Part shown: positions 17,451-25,856 of the stretch, piece by piece
Position numbering within the stretch: position 1 is the stretch's first letter
Layout of the letters: each line of letters starts with the position of its first letter
Origin: an uncultured Lachnospiraceae bacterium
GTDB lineage: Bacteria; Bacillota; Clostridia; Lachnospirales; Lachnospiraceae
Assembly (NCBI GenBank): GCA_947648875.1
Contig: CANSPM010000028.1
Coordinates: 1 to 53,636 of the forward strand
DNA length: 53,636 nt
Direction of reading: 5' to 3'
The notes under the pieces: model-generated
The model's database searches: none
What the model was told of the DNA's origin: nothing
What the model saw: only the letters and a program-made list of their open reading frames with translations
Translations under genes and position numbers: made by a program

Positions 17451-18323
17451 TTAATCCTCTTGGCTTCTACAGGCTGCGCTTTTCCTTTCAACAGCATGAT
17501 TTACCAGCATTTTCATTCCCTCTTTCCAATGATACGCAATGGATATGCCCCATTTGTTCATTTCTTCCCTGTCCGCAATGGTATTGGGCTCATTGTTCCG
17601 CATCGGTACCTTTCCGAACAGCAATGCGGACTGCGACCCCGTCAGCTTATGTAAGTACTCAATTACCGCTCTTATTGTGGGGGCTTCTCCCGAGCCTAAT
17701 GGTATATCGACATATTTTTGAGGCAGGTCGACGCTTATCAGTGAATGAACCGCTGTCAACACATCCTCTACGCAGATCATATCTCTCTTCTGACTCCCCT
17801 GGGTGAGGGGGATCTCCATATTGTTTACCAGTCTCTGAATTACCCACGGGAGGAAGCGGTTCTCAGGCTCGCCAATGCCATAGAACATCTCCAGAGAAAT
17901 ATTCATGAATTCTACTCTCCCCTGATTGGCGTACCACCGTCCCAGATCGGCAAAGATCTTTTTGGAAAACGTATACATGTTCAAATCATCCGGCAGCGCA
18001 GTGCCAAACGTAATCACTCTTCTCACACCTGACGAAACACATGTATGCAATACTTTTGCGGGTACCTCAAAATTGGCTTCCAGTACTTCCCCTTCCGTTG
18101 CTTCTCCCTTTAGATATCTCCCGATTGCGTTTATATATAACTCCGGCAGGAAACTTTGTATCTTTCGAGGCAGGTCAGCCAGATCGCAGTATTCTATCCG
18201 CTCGTCCCCCACATGCTCCCGGGGTTTCCTGCAAATACACAGCATTCTATGTCCATGGCTCGCAAGCATACGCAAAAGCCTGCTTCCCAAATAGCCCGTG
18301 CCACCCGCTATTACAATATTCAT
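17451..18323 (-). CDS. SDR-family NAD(P)-dependent sugar dehydratase/reductase, RfbJ-like
   Basis: A 290-residue atypical SDR with glycine loop GGTGYLGSRLL, a catalytic YTFSK (Tyr-x3-Lys) and KRDMICVEDV in the substrate region. Overall pattern resembles CDP-abequose/paratose synthase-type reductases (RfbJ/RfbS), which fits its neighbour, the CDP-paratose-epimerase-like gene. The ATG at 18323 overlaps the upstream stop as ATGA, and GAGGTG lies six bases before it; a GTG two codons upstream is less likely. Together with the next gene it may finish a dideoxyhexose donor. Assignment below the SDR level is tentative. Confidence 0.7.
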   Translation of the reverse strand: MNIVIAGGTGYLGSRLLRMLASHGHRMLCICRKPREHVGDERIEYCDLADLPRKIQSFLPELYINAIGRYLKGEATEGEVLEANFEVPAKVLHTCVSSGVRRVITFGTALPDDLNMYTFSKKIFADLGRWYANQGRVEFMNISLEMFYGIGEPENRFLPWVIQRLVNNMEIPLTQGSQKRDMICVEDVLTAVHSLISVDLPQKYVDIPLGSGEAPTIRAVIEYLHKLTGSQSALLFGKVPMRNNEPNTIADREEMNKWGISIAYHWKEGMKMLVNHAVERKSAACRSQED

Positions 18324-20518
18324 TGCCACACCTCACTCATCCCGTATCTCCATAGAATGTCAACTCCTTCCCGGGCCTCTGTAACCCGCTCGTCACGCAG
18401 AATACGCATCTGCATATTCTGTAAATACGGATTTCCCCCTTCGAAATGGATGCAAAAAAACAACTTTGCCAGATTGTATTCCCTTATCAGATTATTGGCA
18501 GCTGTAAAAGAACCTGCATGCCATCTGAAAAAGTTCATGGGCTGATCTATATAATAAAAATGCTCATACTTTTCCAATGCCTGTAGCAAAATCATCAGGT
18601 CAACTCCCGCTCCATTCACATTACAGTTGACACCTATCTGGTTGGGAATATTCTCCCAAATACTCACATCTTCCCTCCGCAGAAGTGCGCAGCCGGGAGA
18701 TACCGGAAAACTTGCCTCCTCTTGAAACATGCCCTTATAAAACACATCCTTGGGGTATCGGCCCGTCCCCCCTTGCAGATGATAAAAAGTACGCCCTCTG
18801 CGGATTCCTTCCCTGAAATCCTCCCCCTGAAATACGATGCATTTTGAATAGACCATCCCCACTGTCGAATCCTGCTCCATTACATTCACCCCACAGCCAA
18901 TGAAGCGGAGACCGGTGATATCATCTGACCACAGTATTTTTACATACTTCCCTTCCGCTTTGCTCAGGCAGGCTTTCCAGTTATTTACCGGTCCGATGTT
19001 GTGATCGTTCCGGTACAGCTTTATGCTGGAATGATTCCCGTAACATGCCTGCAATTCTTCATATGTGCCGTCTGTGCTGCAATTGTCCACAACAATGATT
19101 TCTATATTTCGGTATGTCTGTGCCAGCGCTGAATCAATAGCCTGTTTTACCAGCTCCCTCCTGTTATATACCGGGATGAGAATACTGACCAGAGGGCCGT
19201 CCACCGCCATCTCTATCTCCGGCTCAACAAACTGCCCCTTTTCCGGCGTAAACCATTCGTTGGGATATCCCAATGTGTAACAGAACCAATCATTGTACCA
19301 CTGTCCCCGCACCCCTGTGTTTCTCCTGAACGCCCGGGCATAGGGCTGGTCAATAATATGATAGATAAAATCTTCCCTCTCCCGCAGATATTTTTCTACC
19401 ATGTGGTTGTCTGTCAATATGGGTTCCATAAGTTTCCGCTTATAGGCCGCGTCATCCTGATCCAAACGCTTGACTTCCTCCACAATGTCGTCTACGTCAT
19501 GATAATCATGGCAATTTATAATCGCTGCAGAATTGACAATATCCGAAATATCCGAGTTTCCCCAATAAATGGGAATGGTTCCCGCGTTCAGGGCATTGAT
19601 CAGTTTCTCCGTGGTATATCCCTTATACCAGCTGTTTTCGCAGGCAATAGAAAACTTGCATCTGCTTTGAAATTCCCTCAGATCATCCACGGCTCCGCCA
19701 ATGTTATTCAGGAATTTCCCACCGGAAAGAACTTTCCTGTATTTATTCAGCGACCGAAACAGCTCCTCTCGAAAGGGATCCCCATGTTTGTTGGAATAGA
19801 CAAAGTTACAAAATTCGCTTTTGGAGTCCAGCAGTCTGCCTGCGTCCTGTGCGTTCTCTGCCAACTGCCTGTACTCCAGTTTCTCAAAGGCATCCCTGTT
19901 TTGCAGCAGTCTGTCTGTTATAGGAAAGTCTGAGTAGGTTATGGCATAATCATATAGATTGAGGTTGGGGTACACGGCCTCATTAGAAATAAAAATACGC
20001 ACACAATTATACTGTAAATAAGATGATCCAAAGCAGGAAAAAAACAAATAGTCCGGCGTGTCGGAAAAAACTACCTTGTACTTCCTGCACAAAACTTTAT
20101 ACAGCCAGTGTTCCTCCGGTTTGAATCCCCCATAAAAATCCACATACTTGATCTTGATCGCCCTTTTCCCGTCGCCGTCAGGCTGTACAGATTCCGCTTC
20201 CCATTTTTGTACACAGCGATCCAACAGAGGCAGAATTTCCTCCTCCAAAAAGATAGAGACTCTGTACATGTCAAAGTTTGAAACCAGACTTTCCAGTTTC
20301 CCACACAGCAGTCGGAAAGATGTGTCCGTTAAGTCCAGTGATTCTGCCACTTCCCTGATCTGCCGACAGATCCTCCACAATTCCTGTAGCTCGTCCTGTG
20401 AGATCACATGGCATTTATACTTTGCCACTTTATTTTTTACAAACTCTCTTAAATCATCCAGTGTACTACAGATATCCCGAATTGCGGATATCCGACTGTT
20501 TTCTGTGTCATAATGCAT
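18320..20518 (-). CDS. GT10 fucosyltransferase-like and GT2 fusion
   Basis: The N-terminal 400 residues belong to the GT10 (alpha-1,3-fucosyltransferase) type. The family's donor-site motif is visible in FSIACENSWYKGYTTEKL followed by GTIPIYWGN. A GT2 domain (about 440-650) follows: VSILIPVYNRRELV, IIVVDNCSTDGT and LWSDDI. GT10 enzymes use GDP-fucose or related GDP-sugars. Fusion of GT10 to GT2 would allow two successive transfers by one polypeptide. The chosen ATG (20518) has GAGGT 9 bases upstream; a TTG three codons earlier is less likely. The stop overlaps the next start. Confidence 0.83.
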   Translation of the reverse strand: MHYDTENSRISAIRDICSTLDDLREFVKNKVAKYKCHVISQDELQELWRICRQIREVAESLDLTDTSFRLLCGKLESLVSNFDMYRVSIFLEEEILPLLDRCVQKWEAESVQPDGDGKRAIKIKYVDFYGGFKPEEHWLYKVLCRKYKVVFSDTPDYLFFSCFGSSYLQYNCVRIFISNEAVYPNLNLYDYAITYSDFPITDRLLQNRDAFEKLEYRQLAENAQDAGRLLDSKSEFCNFVYSNKHGDPFREELFRSLNKYRKVLSGGKFLNNIGGAVDDLREFQSRCKFSIACENSWYKGYTTEKLINALNAGTIPIYWGNSDISDIVNSAAIINCHDYHDVDDIVEEVKRLDQDDAAYKRKLMEPILTDNHMVEKYLREREDFIYHIIDQPYARAFRRNTGVRGQWYNDWFCYTLGYPNEWFTPEKGQFVEPEIEMAVDGPLVSILIPVYNRRELVKQAIDSALAQTYRNIEIIVVDNCSTDGTYEELQACYGNHSSIKLYRNDHNIGPVNNWKACLSKAEGKYVKILWSDDITGLRFIGCGVNVMEQDSTVGMVYSKCIVFQGEDFREGIRRGRTFYHLQGGTGRYPKDVFYKGMFQEEASFPVSPGCALLRREDVSIWENIPNQIGVNCNVNGAGVDLMILLQALEKYEHFYYIDQPMNFFRWHAGSFTAANNLIREYNLAKLFFCIHFEGGNPYLQNMQMRILRDERVTEAREGVDILWRYGMSEVWQ

Positions 20519-20588
20519 AATCTTCAACCTCGTTTCCCTAAATGTCTGGCAGACAGTTCATGGAATGAGCCAGGCCGCGCCGTGTCCG

Positions 20589-21266
20589 TCACTGGCCTCT
20601 ATCCCCGATTTCCTGATACTCTTTCAGAAAAATATGTCTGTTCTCTTCGTAATGCCACAGAGAAGGGCTCTCACAACAGTGGATAACCCAATTCTCTTTC
20701 TGCCCGGGAACCACAATCCTGTAGCCGGCTCTGCGAAATTCCATACATTGAGATATGTCATAAAAATCCCATCCGCAGAAGATATCTTCTCTCCAGGGAA
20801 TGTCATACTGTGTAGCCATCAAAAAGCCGTCTACCGCCTCCACCTCCCGGGAGCCGCTCCTTTGCTGCTCTACATCATCAACTCCCTTTTCCAGCAATTC
20901 CTCAAGACGATAAAAATTTCCGCAGCGCTTTCCATGCCACATGATTCCGTCACCGGGCAGCTGTTCTATCCCTATGATGCCCACCATGCCAATCCCTTCG
21001 TCGCCACGAAACAATTCCAGTACTTTATCCAGAAAGAGAGATTCCACAATAAAGGTATCCTGGTGCAGATAAATCTTATACTTTGCGTCCGAGGCTGCCA
21101 TACCCTCATTATACCCCGCTGCCATGGATACCGCGTCCCTTACTATGATCAGATCCGTCTCGCAGCCTTTAGGAACATGCAAAAGGCTTAGATACAGGAT
21201 ACATTCCTGAAGCTGTGTCTCATCATTGGCGCATATGATAAAGCATATCTTATTCTCGTCAACCAT
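20589..21266 (-). CDS. PF13712-like glycosyltransferase (second copy of cassette)
   Basis: A 225-residue paralogue of the gene at 13670 and of the first module at 5455. It carries CFIICANDE, SMAAGYNEGM, KIYLHQDTFIVE, VEAVDGFLM and PWREDIFCGWDFYD. It overlaps the helical gene upstream by eight bases, the same coupled arrangement as in the plus-strand copy. Same inferred cytoplasmic sugar-transfer role, possibly with a different donor or acceptor, since the two proteins have diverged. Confidence 0.78.
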   Translation of the reverse strand: MVDENKICFIICANDETQLQECILYLSLLHVPKGCETDLIIVRDAVSMAAGYNEGMAASDAKYKIYLHQDTFIVESLFLDKVLELFRGDEGIGMVGIIGIEQLPGDGIMWHGKRCGNFYRLEELLEKGVDDVEQQRSGSREVEAVDGFLMATQYDIPWREDIFCGWDFYDISQCMEFRRAGYRIVVPGQKENWVIHCCESPSLWHYEENRHIFLKEYQEIGDRGQ

Positions 21267-21927
21267 TTTTTATTACCTGCCGCAATATCGCTAAGATATC
21301 CCGGATTTCTGCCGTGGGATTTTCTATCGCCTTTAAAAGTTCATATGCCTTTTCCCAGTGCTGTATCTGTATCCGGCAATCCGCTTCCTCTAATATCAGC
21401 CTTTCCCGTCCGGGGAAACTCCGATTGGCATATGCAAGGAGAAGCAGCGCGTTCCCCGTTGCCCCCTCTTTTTTTAACGCCTGGGCTATATGCAACAAAT
21501 TATCTTCTTTTTCCTTCGTCTCCAATATAACGATTTTCCCTATAGCCACCCCACTGATTCTCTGTTCCAAGAGCCATGTAATAGCCTGTTTTACATATGA
21601 TTCTGGGACTTTGTTCTCGATCCGCAACGCGCAGTACAAAATTTGCCGGTATTTATGCGCAAGCGCGCTCAGGCTGCCAACCTGATAGAATATGTCCTCT
21701 GCTATCCCGGGTTGCTGCAATATCCGCTTCTCCTCCAACCAAATACCCAGAAAGCAATCCAGCATCATCATGCGCCCCTCTTTCTGTCGCAGTTCCAGAT
21801 AAGTCTGCTCCTGCCCCAGAAAGAGTATCAATTCCTTCATCCTCTGGAAATCCGTTCCCCGGGCCAGCCGGAGATCCACCTCTTCCTTTAGCCGCAGCCA
21901 TTTACCATATTGTTGCTTTAAGCACAT
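21259..21927 (-). CDS. Helical protein of unknown function (second copy of cassette)
   Basis: A 222-residue paralogue of the gene at 13009. Similar landmarks include CALRIENKVPESYVKQ, WLLEQRISGVAIGKIV and a TPR-like C-terminus (ALLLLAYANRSFPGRE, then EEADCRIQ). No signal or membrane segment. It is upstream of, and coupled to, the glycosyltransferase at 20589. Function unknown; retention of the pair in two places argues that the two proteins work together. Confidence 0.7.
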   Translation of the reverse strand: MCLKQQYGKWLRLKEEVDLRLARGTDFQRMKELILFLGQEQTYLELRQKEGRMMMLDCFLGIWLEEKRILQQPGIAEDIFYQVGSLSALAHKYRQILYCALRIENKVPESYVKQAITWLLEQRISGVAIGKIVILETKEKEDNLLHIAQALKKEGATGNALLLLAYANRSFPGRERLILEEADCRIQIQHWEKAYELLKAIENPTAEIRDILAILRQVIKNG

Positions 21928-21992
21928 AAATCCCTCTTTCCGGACATTTTACTTTTCAAATTCTTCCCTTTTCGCCTTGGTCTGGCACCCTT

Positions 21993-23117
21993 TCAGGCCT
22001 TTACACCCTCTGCGTCTATGGTCTTTCTGACTATATGGACAACTCTCTCCATATCTTCATACTCCAGTTCAGGATACAGCGGCAATACCAGGACCGTTTC
22101 CGATATCCGCTCCGCAATATGCAGCGGAAGATTCGCATACTTCTCTGCAAAGCACGCCGCCCGGGATGTCAACGGATAAAAATATTTTCTGGAATATATA
22201 TTCTGCTGCCGCAGATTATTATACACCTGATCCCTTATATTTCTGTCAGGACATAGCACTGGGAAATATCCATAATTCTGTTTTACGTCCTTCCTGTGAA
22301 AATCCGGTAATTGCAATCCCCGAACCCCCTGAAACATTTCCAGATATGTTTCCGCCCTTTCTTTCCTCAACAATATATTTTTCTCTACTTCCGGCAAATT
22401 ACATAAGCCCATAACTGCTGCAAACTCATTCATCTTTGCGTTGGCACCTACGCCAACCACCAATTCCTCCCCTTGTATTCCAAAATTCTTGAGATTATAG
22501 AGTTTTTTGTACAATGCTTCGTCAGAAAAAGTTACGGCACCGCCTTCAATTGTATGGAACACCTTAGTCGCGTGAAAACTAAAAACAGAGGCATCCCCAT
22601 AGCAGCCGATCCCCCGGCCTCCATATGTCTCTCCAAATGCGTGGCAACTGTCATAAATGACTTTCAGGCCATAGCGCCCCGCAATTTTTTCTATCTTCTC
22701 AACATCACAGATGTTGCCATAGACATGTACCGGCACAATCGCAACTGTGTCGGACGTGATAAGTCCCTCTATTTGATCCGCGTCTATTGTATAATCATCT
22801 GGATTGATATCGCAGAAAACAGGCGTCAGGCGATTTCTCACGATGGCATGTGTGGTAGAGACAAATGTAAACGGCGTTGTGATCACCTCACTGCCCTCCG
22901 GAAAATTCATGGCCTGAATAGCCATTTCAAGAGCCATATGACCATTGACCATGAGGGAGAGACACGGCACTCCCAGATAGGCTTTCAGCTGCACTTCCAG
23001 CTCTTTGTGATATGTGCCCATATTTGTCAGCCACCTGGTTTCCCACAATGGCCTGATCTTTTCTATAAATTCTTCATAAGAAGGCATCGAAGAGCGAGTA
23101 ACCCAAATCTTGTTCAT
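21993..23117 (-). CDS. DegT/DnrJ/EryC1-type sugar aminotransferase
   Basis: A 374-residue PLP enzyme of the sugar aminotransferase family. GHMALEMAIQA forms the phosphate pocket, YDSCHAFGETYGG contains the PLP-contacting Asp and neighbours, and SFHATKVFHTIEGG holds the Schiff-base lysine, so it is a true aminotransferase and not a dehydrase such as RfbH. It would place an amino group on a nucleotide-linked 4-keto (or 3-keto) sugar. It is clearly different from the LegC-like enzyme at 31025, so the island makes at least two amino sugars. GAAGGAG lies just before the ATG. Confidence 0.85.
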   Translation of the reverse strand: MNKIWVTRSSMPSYEEFIEKIRPLWETRWLTNMGTYHKELEVQLKAYLGVPCLSLMVNGHMALEMAIQAMNFPEGSEVITTPFTFVSTTHAIVRNRLTPVFCDINPDDYTIDADQIEGLITSDTVAIVPVHVYGNICDVEKIEKIAGRYGLKVIYDSCHAFGETYGGRGIGCYGDASVFSFHATKVFHTIEGGAVTFSDEALYKKLYNLKNFGIQGEELVVGVGANAKMNEFAAVMGLCNLPEVEKNILLRKERAETYLEMFQGVRGLQLPDFHRKDVKQNYGYFPVLCPDRNIRDQVYNNLRQQNIYSRKYFYPLTSRAACFAEKYANLPLHIAERISETVLVLPLYPELEYEDMERVVHIVRKTIDAEGVKA

Positions 23118-23136
23118 ACAACTCCTTCATCCGCTT

Positions 23137-23166
23137 TTAATAGATCTCAAATTCTCTTCTTGTCAA
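23137..23166 (-). promoter_or_regulatory. Possible promoter for the 23117-14392 operon
   Basis: On the minus strand a consensus TTGACA (23161-23166) and TATTAA (23137-23142) are 18 bases apart. The transcript would start only about 13 bases before the ATG at 23117, just far enough to include the ribosome binding site. Confidence 0.45.
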
Positions 23167-23307
23167 AATAAGCCGTACGTCAGTCAGCGCAAAAAAACAG
23201 TTAAATCACCGCATCAATTTTATCATGTTCGCCTGGCAATTTAAAGGGGTATTTTGCAATAGAAACCTTCTCTTACATTTAAATCACAAATAATCAGTCA
23301 TTCGGGC

Positions 23308-23336
23308 TGTACAGTTTTCTATATCTATGATAATAT
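23308..23336 (+). promoter_or_regulatory. Possible promoter for the FkbM gene at 23394
   Basis: TGTACA (23308-23313) and TAATAT (23331-23336) are separated by 17 bases. Both hexamers match the housekeeping consensus at four of six positions, so this is a weak call. Confidence 0.35.
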
Positions 23337-23393
23337 TTTTCATATGCAGAGGGTTTCCTCCAACAAAAAGCAGACCGAATTAGGAGAATAATA

Positions 23394-24593
23394 ATGCGAA
23401 AAGAGTTGATACAGTTAGAAAACATATTAGATCTGTTGCAAAAAGCAGTCGTCATTTTTCGGCAGTCCCCTCATATAGACGATGCGTCGGTTCAAGAAAT
23501 ATTAAGTACGGTGGAAGAAGTAAATGCAGCCGTGTACGGCTGTAACAGACTATCTGCCTTTCCTTTTCATGAACGACCGGACAATTTCAGGTCACTATAT
23601 GAACAGTGGCTGGAAAACTTTTCCGTTGAATTACAATACCGGAAGTCGCTGGGAAATAAAATAGATTATGAATTTCATATTCTTCTGTCCCATGTAGCCG
23701 CTACGAGTGAGGACGAGTTAATCGCAGAGGCAGTTGCAAGTCTCGATAAAATCAGACAGTTGTCCCCAATGATGTATGAACATATCAAGAGCATACACAA
23801 TATCTTCCGTCATTTATGGGGATCTCTGGATTTGGAAATGAATGATACGGATTTAATCAATTCCCGTGTGCATACAATGAAATGCCATCTGGAAGACTTC
23901 TGCTGGCTGTATAACAATCTGGCAGATTACCGTTCTAAAAGGGTACTTTATGGCATTCTCAGATTTTGGCTGACATTTGATTACGATTATAAAAGCTCCT
24001 TAAAAGAGAATAATTTTGATGAATATTATGATTTTGATCTCTTAAACTGTAGCCCGGAGGAATGTCTGGTTGACCTGGGCGCTTACAATGGAGATTCTGT
24101 TCTCTCTTTCATCCATAATTGGGGGACTTACAAACGAATTTACTGCTATGAAATGACCCCCTCCTCCATGAAGGAGATGCAGAATAATTTACAGGGGTTT
24201 GACAATATAATATATCGGCAGGTTGCGGTCGGAAATACGAACGGCAGCATATTTATGAAAAACTTTGCAGGAAATATATCCAGCAACGCCGTCACAGCTG
24301 AAGGAAATATAGAGATTCCAATGGTAACTTTAGATAGCGATATCAGCGAACCAATCACTTTTATCAAAATGGATATCGAAGGCAGCGAACTGGAGGCCAT
24401 GAAAGGCGCCGAGGGACACATCCGGGGGCAAAAGCCCAAACTCGCCGTCTGCTCTTATCACAACAATTGTCATATATTTGAAATTCCAAAGCTGATGCGG
24501 GAATATAATCCGCAATATAAGCTGTATATGCGTTATTACGGATCAATGGATAATGTCATGTTATCGGAATTTGTTACATTCGCAATCCCCTAG
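23394..24593 (+). CDS. FkbM-family methyltransferase with long helical N-terminus
   Basis: The C-terminal 190 residues are an FkbM SAM methyltransferase: LVDLGAYNGDSVLSF (SAM loop), YCYEMTPSS, FIKMDIEGSELEAMKGA (catalytic-strand signature, intact) and LAVCSYHNN. The first 200 residues are helical and resemble the linker regions of the island's fusion proteins. AGGAG lies 8 bases before the ATG. Transcribed alone on the plus strand. Likely O-methylates a sugar of the flagellin glycan. Confidence 0.85.
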   Translation: MRKELIQLENILDLLQKAVVIFRQSPHIDDASVQEILSTVEEVNAAVYGCNRLSAFPFHERPDNFRSLYEQWLENFSVELQYRKSLGNKIDYEFHILLSHVAATSEDELIAEAVASLDKIRQLSPMMYEHIKSIHNIFRHLWGSLDLEMNDTDLINSRVHTMKCHLEDFCWLYNNLADYRSKRVLYGILRFWLTFDYDYKSSLKENNFDEYYDFDLLNCSPEECLVDLGAYNGDSVLSFIHNWGTYKRIYCYEMTPSSMKEMQNNLQGFDNIIYRQVAVGNTNGSIFMKNFAGNISSNAVTAEGNIEIPMVTLDSDISEPITFIKMDIEGSELEAMKGAEGHIRGQKPKLAVCSYHNNCHIFEIPKLMREYNPQYKLYMRYYGSMDNVMLSEFVTFAIP

Positions 24594-24606
24594 ACACATA
24601 GCGGCA

Positions 24607-24649
24607 GGGGCCGTCACATAATGCGCTTACGCGCAATTGCGACAGCCCC
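24607..24649. terminator. Branched hairpin between convergent genes
   Basis: An outer stem GGGGC-C-GTC/GAC-A-GCCCC (one mismatch) encloses an inner perfect hairpin TGCGC-TTAC-GCGCA. It lies between the FkbM stop (24593) and the amidotransferase stop (24685). No T run follows on either strand, so termination activity is inferred from position. Confidence 0.4.
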
Positions 24650-24684
24650 AAAACGGCAACTACTACACTAATGTACTGCCCGGA

Positions 24685-25821
24685 TTATTCCTCCTTTTGC
24701 TGTTTTCTCATATCATAAATTGGCTCCTTTAGAACCCATCTGCCCATTGTATCTTTATCAAAAAGGTCTCTGTTATACAGCTTATCCACAATTGCCCAAA
24801 ATTCTGTCCTGGTGTACCCACAGAAAGCGCAAAAATCGTCCACGCTCCTAGGGTCCAGCGCATGGTCTCTCTCCTTGACGATTCGGATAGCTTCTTCCCT
24901 TGTCAGCAAACCGTATCGAATAAATCTGGCCGTATAATCCGTGGCTGCCCCATGTCCGAATTTCGGATACTTAAGCCACGAATGAACCAGATACGCCCTT
25001 GAGTCAATCTGGTCAAAATTCTCCGCATGATGTGTTCGCTCCCACTCGTGGGTCAGATCCCGAAACCCTCTGGATTTCGCAAATTCATAGTTTCTGACAC
25101 TGTTCCACTGCTGAAAATAACTCAAATAGATTGGTTCTAATCTCGCCAGATCCTCGGGCGCAGGAGCCTCTGTCATGGCCAGGTCCTCCTCTGTAACGCC
25201 AAAACCCAGCAATTCTTCTTTACGGAAATCGCTGGCAACGCCATTGCATATTTGATTTCGCGCGGAATAAGATTCCTTATCCTCATTTCCGCCATATTCA
25301 AAACTGACATTTTCCCCATATACCAAAAGCATTGTGTTAAATTTTAACGCCATATGAAGGGGAAATGTATAAATAAATCTGTCAATATACCATGTAGGCT
25401 TCCCATATTTTTCAAACATTGCTCTCATTAAGATTTTCTGCGCTTTTATGTTCGGCTTATAACTGATAATGGGACAGCCAAATTCTTCACTGATATTTTT
25501 AATATTATGCATACCGGCTTCTGTCATCGGAAAATTATCCTCCACCGAGAATAAAACAGGATTCATATGAAGCACTTCTTTCATAATATAGACCTGATAA
25601 TGACTGTCCTTCCCTCCGGACACGGCAACTGCACAATCGTAATTTCCTGGACCGTTACATCCTCTGTATTTGTCACAGAGATCCTCCAGTTCCTTCCAGC
25701 GGGCATCCCAATCCACATATTTCCTGTTTTCGTAATGTGTGCATGCACAGCAGATCCCTTCCTCATTAAATGTAATTCCCGGTCGTGTTTCCGGCATAGT
25801 ACATCTTTTACAATACTTCAT
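24685..25821 (-). CDS. N-acetyl sugar amidotransferase (PseA/WbpG-like), copy 1
   Basis: A PP-loop ATP pyrophosphatase: VSGGKDSHYQ is the ATP-binding loop, preceded by cysteine pairs CKRCTMPETRPGI and CCACTHYE that form the family's zinc-binding N-terminus. Related enzymes (PseA, WbpG) convert an acetamido group of nonulosonic acids or hexosamines to an acetamidino group, using ammonia from a glutaminase partner. No glutaminase gene is visible here. It is the last gene of the 16-gene run, after the CgeB-like GT. AGGAG precedes the ATG. A second, different copy is at 28825. Confidence 0.85.
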   Translation of the reverse strand: MKYCKRCTMPETRPGITFNEEGICCACTHYENRKYVDWDARWKELEDLCDKYRGCNGPGNYDCAVAVSGGKDSHYQVYIMKEVLHMNPVLFSVEDNFPMTEAGMHNIKNISEEFGCPIISYKPNIKAQKILMRAMFEKYGKPTWYIDRFIYTFPLHMALKFNTMLLVYGENVSFEYGGNEDKESYSARNQICNGVASDFRKEELLGFGVTEEDLAMTEAPAPEDLARLEPIYLSYFQQWNSVRNYEFAKSRGFRDLTHEWERTHHAENFDQIDSRAYLVHSWLKYPKFGHGAATDYTARFIRYGLLTREEAIRIVKERDHALDPRSVDDFCAFCGYTRTEFWAIVDKLYNRDLFDKDTMGRWVLKEPIYDMRKQQKEE

Positions 25822-25856
25822 AAACTTTCTCCTCTGCCCTTGCGGAATGATCTTCT

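Noticed and set aside
20565..21191. 208-codon plus-strand frame
   Set aside because: It is antisense to the PF13712-like glycosyltransferase at 20589 and has unusual composition.
13009..21927. Inverted cassette as an active invertible DNA switch
   Set aside because: The two copies have drifted too far at the nucleotide level for efficient recombination, and no invertase or short perfect inverted repeat was seen.
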